Below, one piece after another: positions 59,824-64,000 of a DNA stretch of 64,000 nt. Position numbers and translations under genes: made by a program. Below the pieces are notes generated by a model. That model worked only from the letters and a program-made list of their open reading frames with translations, was not told where the DNA came from and did no database searches. Source of the DNA: Paraspadella gotoi. Taxonomy: Eukaryota > Chaetognatha. Positions within the stretch are counted from its first letter, which is position 1, and every line of letters starts with the position of its first letter. The stretch covers positions 8,006,772-8,070,771 of the forward strand of contig CM119265.1 in assembly GCA_051294375.1 (NCBI GenBank), written 5' to 3'.

Positions 59824-59826
<3 letters not shown>
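58844..59826 (+). repeat. Left arm of ~2.4 kb imperfect palindrome
   Basis: The reverse complement of this arm matches 59895-61288. Outer landmarks are TTCGGTTTTATTTTC here and GAAAATAAAACCGAA there. Mid-arm landmarks are the AGTCTGATGAGTTTAAA / TTTAAACTCATCAGACT pair and TAATCGGCG. Inner landmarks are the AACAACCAAAAA / TTTTTGGTTGTT pair beside the central GA array. Similarity ends abruptly left of 58844. A 234-N gap (59202-59435) lies inside the arm. Confidence 0.88.
59202..59435. other. Assembly gap, 234 N
   Basis: Left flank is CT; inside the left palindrome arm. Confidence 0.99.

Positions 59827-59894
<68 letters not shown>
59827..59894. repeat. (GA)n array at the palindrome centre
   Basis: Nearly pure GA dinucleotide with a GAGGAGA interruption. 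It is the axis of the inverted repeat. Confidence 0.9.
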
Positions 59895-59901
<7 letters not shown>

Positions 59902-60299
59902 TTTCAAGAGTTTTTGGTTGTTTTTTTTTTTTTTTTTTTTTCGGATCCCGAAACTATATGACGATATTTTACGACAAATAGCGATGAATGACGGTCACTG
60001 ATTTTAAACTTTTTAAAAAATTTCTCTCTTTTATTTTTGCTTTTTGTTTTTTTTTTAAAAATGCGCCGATTATTAACTGTTCTTTATTTAAAAAAGGACA
60101 CGGAAGAATATTACGAAATGTAATAGGATCAAAAAGAAAAAATAATTCGAATATAAAAAATGTAAGACGCGAAGACGGAGATAGAAAAAAGCAAAAAAGC
60201 AATAAAAGGCCTTTTATTGATTTCCCTTCTAAAGAGAAAAGACAAAGAAAAAAAATTTATGAGTTTTAGGAAGAACAAAAAGAATGCGGAAACAGAAAC

Positions 60300-60300
<1 letters not shown>

Positions 60301-60339
<39 letters not shown>

Positions 60340-60343
60340 GAGA

Positions 60344-60391
<48 letters not shown>

Positions 60392-60767
60392 AGCGTTTGA
60401 GAATAAAGTCACATCTAAAGGTCGGTTTTTTTGAAAGAGAGCGAATTACCGTGGAAGAAGATGAAGGAGGAGGAGCAGAAGAGGAGAGGAAGAGAGAGAA
60501 GAAAGGGAAGGCCAGAAAATTATAAACACTGAGGTATTCTGGGTCGTTAGAGAGTTAGTATACTGACCGGGTATGATGCATGTAACGAAAACAGGCAATA
60601 GATGCGCCATTTACTCACCTATAAGGAGAAGATGTTATTATATCAGAACGGATTTCGCAACGTTTTCTCATCCAGAGTCGCGCAGGAATTTAAAAAAAAA
60701 GAAACAGGAAAAAGGCACGATAATCCCGCGCAGGAGCTTTATATAATGGAAGCGATAGAGCGAGAAA

Positions 60768-60835
<68 letters not shown>

Positions 60836-60860
60836 AGAGAGAGAGAGAGGGAGAGAACAG
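60301..60860. repeat. Two GA arrays (60301-60390, 60770-60860) bracketing unique DNA
   Basis: In the palindrome this interval lies opposite the 234-N gap of the left arm. Confidence 0.85.
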
Positions 60861-61020
60861 GGTAAGAGAGATAGCGTGTTCTGGACTTTAATTTATCCTC
60901 GTCATTTGTCATCGTATTTGGCTCGGCCCATGTTTGTGTGTTTCCCCAATATGGTGCGATGATTCGAGATTTAAATTCACACACACAACATACTTTCCCT
61001 ATGTTTCCTTATAAAAATTA

Positions 61021-61060
61021 TTTTTTTTTTTTTTTTTTTTTTTATTTTTTTTTTTTTTTT
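61021..61060. repeat. Poly-T tract, ~40 bases with one A
   Basis: The matching position in the left arm has a far shorter A/T run, so the length is suspect. Confidence 0.9.
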
Positions 61061-61530
61061 CATTCCCGAGTCATTTAAAAAAAAAAAAGAAAAAAAATCT
61101 GAAGAAGAAATTTTGTTTTAATAATCATTTGCGTAGACAATTTATTTTCCTTCATTAAAGCTTCCCGAAAGTCTGATGAGTTTAAAAGATTATCGGTTAT
61201 GTTTTTTTTTTAAAAACTATAATCTTTGGATTTGGTTTTATTAACTGTGTTTAACAAAAAAAAAAGAAAATAAAACCGAAGTAAATTGCATCTCGAACAA
61301 AACCTACGTAAACGTTTTTAAAAAATCGGCTAAATAAATATGATTTTTTTTCGTTACGAAGTTTTTTATTCGTTCCAGAATCCGATCGACATAAAAAAAA
61401 ATTTAAAAAAATTTTTAAAAATCGATTTTCGTTTTTGTTAAAGTTTTTCGATCTTACTAATTCATTATAGATTTTTATAATGGAAAATATTTTTAAAAAA
61501 AAATGTATATGAAATTGTCAACTAATATAG

Positions 61531-61675
61531 AAAAATTATCCATTCATAATTAATTAAGCTATCTTGCCCATTACTTTGGACAGGTTTGGTGGGTTTAAGG
61601 CCCCTCTCTCATCACTCTTAATACAAGATATGGCAGGTCTCTCTCCTGCAAAAGCTTTTAATGAAGACTCACGTC
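61531..61675 (+). repeat. Dispersed repeat family, copy B
   Basis: Same orientation as 5897-6040 and ~55 kb away, with the same block order (AAAAATTATCCATTCAT, AAGCTATCTTGCCC, TTTGGTGGGTTTAAGG, CTCCTGCAAAAGCTTTTAAT). It lies about 240 bases right of the palindrome. No flanking target-site duplication was identified. Confidence 0.65.
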
Positions 61676-61844
61676 CAGTTCCTGGTTTATATTTACACTC
61701 CAGCAGTAACCACCACCCCTGGCTTCCTTAATCCAAGGAAGTCGAATAATGTTTCAAAGAATATTAACAAAATTCAAATTGGTCAAAACATAGATTTTAA
61801 AAAAATTGGTTCACTCGCTCCTTTTTTGCTTTGGTAGGTCGGCT

Positions 61845-61869
61845 NNNNNNNNNNNNNNNNNNNNNNNNN
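61845..61869. other. Assembly gap, exactly 25 N
   Basis: Right flank is a (CGT)n array. Confidence 0.99.
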
Positions 61870-62044
61870 CGTCGTCGTCGTCAGCATCGTCGTCGTCGTC
61901 GTCGTCATCGTCGTATTCCCTTGCATGCGCGGAGTAAGATAATGGTCAAATCGGACTGGAATTTCGTTCCAACTCTGGTCGTCGATGAATTACTATTGCG
62001 TCCTTACAGAGTAATTTTTTTTTCTTCGACTCGATAGTATATAT

Positions 62045-64000
62045 ATTATATAATATATATGCGACATTTGTTTTTTAAAAAAAACGATTTAATTTATTAC
62101 ATGCAGTCAACACAAAAGCTTCTAATATTTAAGTTTAAACATTTTATGATGCTCTCGCAATTAGATTTGTCGAGATTTAATTTTTATTCGTTTTCTTTTT
62201 CCCTTTTTCATTTTTTTTCTTTATAAAAAAAAATTAAAAAAATAAGAAAAATATCAAAACAGAAAAGAACAAGAAAACGGAAATAGAAAACGAAATGAAA
62301 GAAGCAAAGAAAAAAAAAGAAAATAAAAGAGAGTCCCTAGTCGCAGTTCGGACTCTTTCTCCGCCGCCGCACCTGCCAATTCGCCCAGCCAAACCCTATC
62401 TCTCCCCATCTGTCACCCCCATCTGTACCCCATCTCCCTACCCCCCATCTCTTTCGAAGCCAAAAAACTAATCAAATCTCATTCCTTCTTTCTTCCTTTT
62501 CAGTGAATTCAATTCGTTGTTTCTCGTGTAAAATAAATATCCTTCAGTTTTTATATAAGTGTCGTAGATGTTGTAACGTTGTTGAAAAATCACATCTGCC
62601 TATATTTGTCTACAAACGGACGTGTTTGTAAACAAAAGTACCAAAAAAAAAAACGTGAAAAAAAAAAACGAAAAGTGAAATAAAAAAGAATAAATCATCG
62701 TGCTGACCCGTTTTCTTTGTCCGGCGAAAGAGAAGGAAGAAAATCGGGCGGCGGAGAAAAGAAAAACGCACATAAAAAGGAAACAAAAAGGTCAACGTTC
62801 GCCCCACGACTCGCGTCACGAATCGCGCCACGAGTCGCGCCAATCCGCGCCAATCGTGGGTCATCGACTCTTCGTTTTCGTCTTGATTTCTCATTTCGTC
62901 AACTCACAAACTGAAAACATAAAAAACACTCACTCACTCACAATCCAAATACAAAAAACAAATTCACTAACAAAAAACTCTTCCTTCATTTTTCGTCTCG
63001 TTCTCTATCTTCCTCTCTCTCTCTTTTTCTCTCTCTCACACACCCACACAAAAATTTACTCGTCGTCAATCGGAAACCAAAAAAGAACAAACTTTTTCGT
63101 CGCTTTCTCTTCGGTTCGACAGAGAGCGAGTCGTCAAGCAAAGAAACACAAATCGAGAAAAAATATCGGTTTTTAAAACTTTCGACTCTCTCTCTGTCTT
63201 TAGCTGTATATTTTTTTTCTTTCCCTCTCTAGCTCTATCTAGCTCCGTTTCTATCTGTCTCCTTCAAGTTCCCTAACATCGAAACGCCATCTACAGTGTT
63301 TTTGTTGTCTTCTCTGTTGACAAAAAAACCGAAAAAAACGAAACATCGCTTCCCCTTATCCCACAGAAAAATATAAACAAAACGAACGTTACATATCGAG
63401 TGCTTTGTTATAGTTTCGCCCGGTGCTAAAAATCCACAGCCAAGACGCGTGTACTTTTTAGCGACAGATGTCTCTCTGTCTCTGTCTGCGTATTTGGTAA
63501 CATCTACTCGTTGCGAGAGCGAGACGCGTGCGCGCGATAAAACCAGGCTCCTCCGAGAGAAAAATATCGAATTCGAAAAGGGGAGAGAGATTGTTTATGT
63601 TTATTATTTATTCCGACGAAAAAAAGATCACATATCACGAATTCATCTCGTCTCTCATTTCCTCTTTGAAAAAGTGAAAGAAAACAGCACATATCAGTTT
63701 AAAAAGAAAAATTCACCGACAGAACGAACCAAAAAATAATAATTTATTATTTTTAAACCCGTGAGAAATTATATATATTTATTGTTTATGAAAGAATTTT
63801 CCCCCTGGGATTTAAATCGGTTGACCGAAAAAACCTCCACTACGAAATTCGCACGCGAATACTATTTTTGCATCAATAAAAAAAATTAAAAATAGACTTA
63901 AAAACAAAAACTTAATACTTCGCGAGACATATCTCTATTATCGGCCTTAAAACGCCTCCGAAACAAACAAAACAAACAAAACAAAAACAAACGGTACCCA
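62045..64000. other. No gene recognised
   Basis: AT-rich, with A- and T-runs. 62803-62860 holds three loose 12-base CACGANTCGCGY units. No exon-like segment was identified. Confidence 0.45.

Larger units (their letters stand above)
59895..61288 (-). repeat. Right arm of ~2.4 kb imperfect palindrome
   Basis: Reverse-complement partner of 58844-59826, with many indels, especially homopolymer length changes (for example the T/A runs at 61021-61060). The stretch 60301-60860, opposite the 234-N gap of the left arm, is about 560 bases. It includes ~370 bases of non-repetitive DNA between two GA arrays, so the left gap is probably undersized. Confidence 0.88.

Overview
This window is nuclear DNA from a eukaryote, most likely an invertebrate. 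CpG is not depleted, (AG/CT)n dinucleotide arrays dominate with almost no (CA)n, and (ACG/CGT)n trinucleotide arrays recur every few kb. That mix fits some arthropods (hymenopteran-like or crustacean-like), but nothing here fixes the taxon. There are no bacterial-style operons, rRNA genes, recognisable tRNA genes or CRISPR arrays. The window is gene-poor. Long open frames are mostly translations of CT/GA arrays (Leu-Ser or Arg-Glu runs), (CGT)n arrays (poly-Asp, poly-Arg) or runs of N. Only a handful of short segments look like exons, and none could be assigned to a named family.

The strongest structure is duplication with an assembly-artefact signature. A ~7.2 kb block (16508-23668) recurs in the same orientation at 24010-30418, directly after a run of exactly 100 N. 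A third, inverted and noisier copy of its right end lies at 30701-31907 and stops at a run of exactly 25 N. Two more inverted pairs exist. One is a ~2.4 kb near-palindrome (58844-59826 against 59895-61288) centred on a GA array. The other is a short pair (51710-51830 against 53265-53386) that again stops about 15 bases short of a 25-N gap. Copies differ mainly by single-base and short indels. This suggests unmerged overlapping contigs or haplotigs plus fold-back read sequence in a poorly polished long-read assembly, although true duplication or inversion is not excluded. No reading frame in these regions can be trusted base by base.

Layout: 1-4.4 kb, CT/GA-rich DNA with four gaps and a poly-C tract. 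4.4-16 kb, AT-rich or mixed DNA with GA/CT arrays, degenerate short tandem repeats and one copy of a dispersed repeat (5897-6040). 16.4-31.9 kb, the triplicated region, with a candidate 3'-terminal exon (16380-16484, minus) just outside it and frame-unstable candidate coding segments inside. 31.9-41 kb, CT/GA arrays, gaps and a 228-bp tandem duplication (~40255-40720). 41.7-43.3 kb, a strongly purine-rich block. 44-50 kb, repeats and a CpG-rich patch. 50-54.3 kb, four minus-strand candidate coding segments; the one at 52286-52402 has a good splice acceptor and a downstream AATAAA. 54.5-57.8 kb, minisatellites. 58.1-61.3 kb, a gap and the palindrome. 61.3-64 kb, AT-rich DNA with the second copy of the dispersed repeat.
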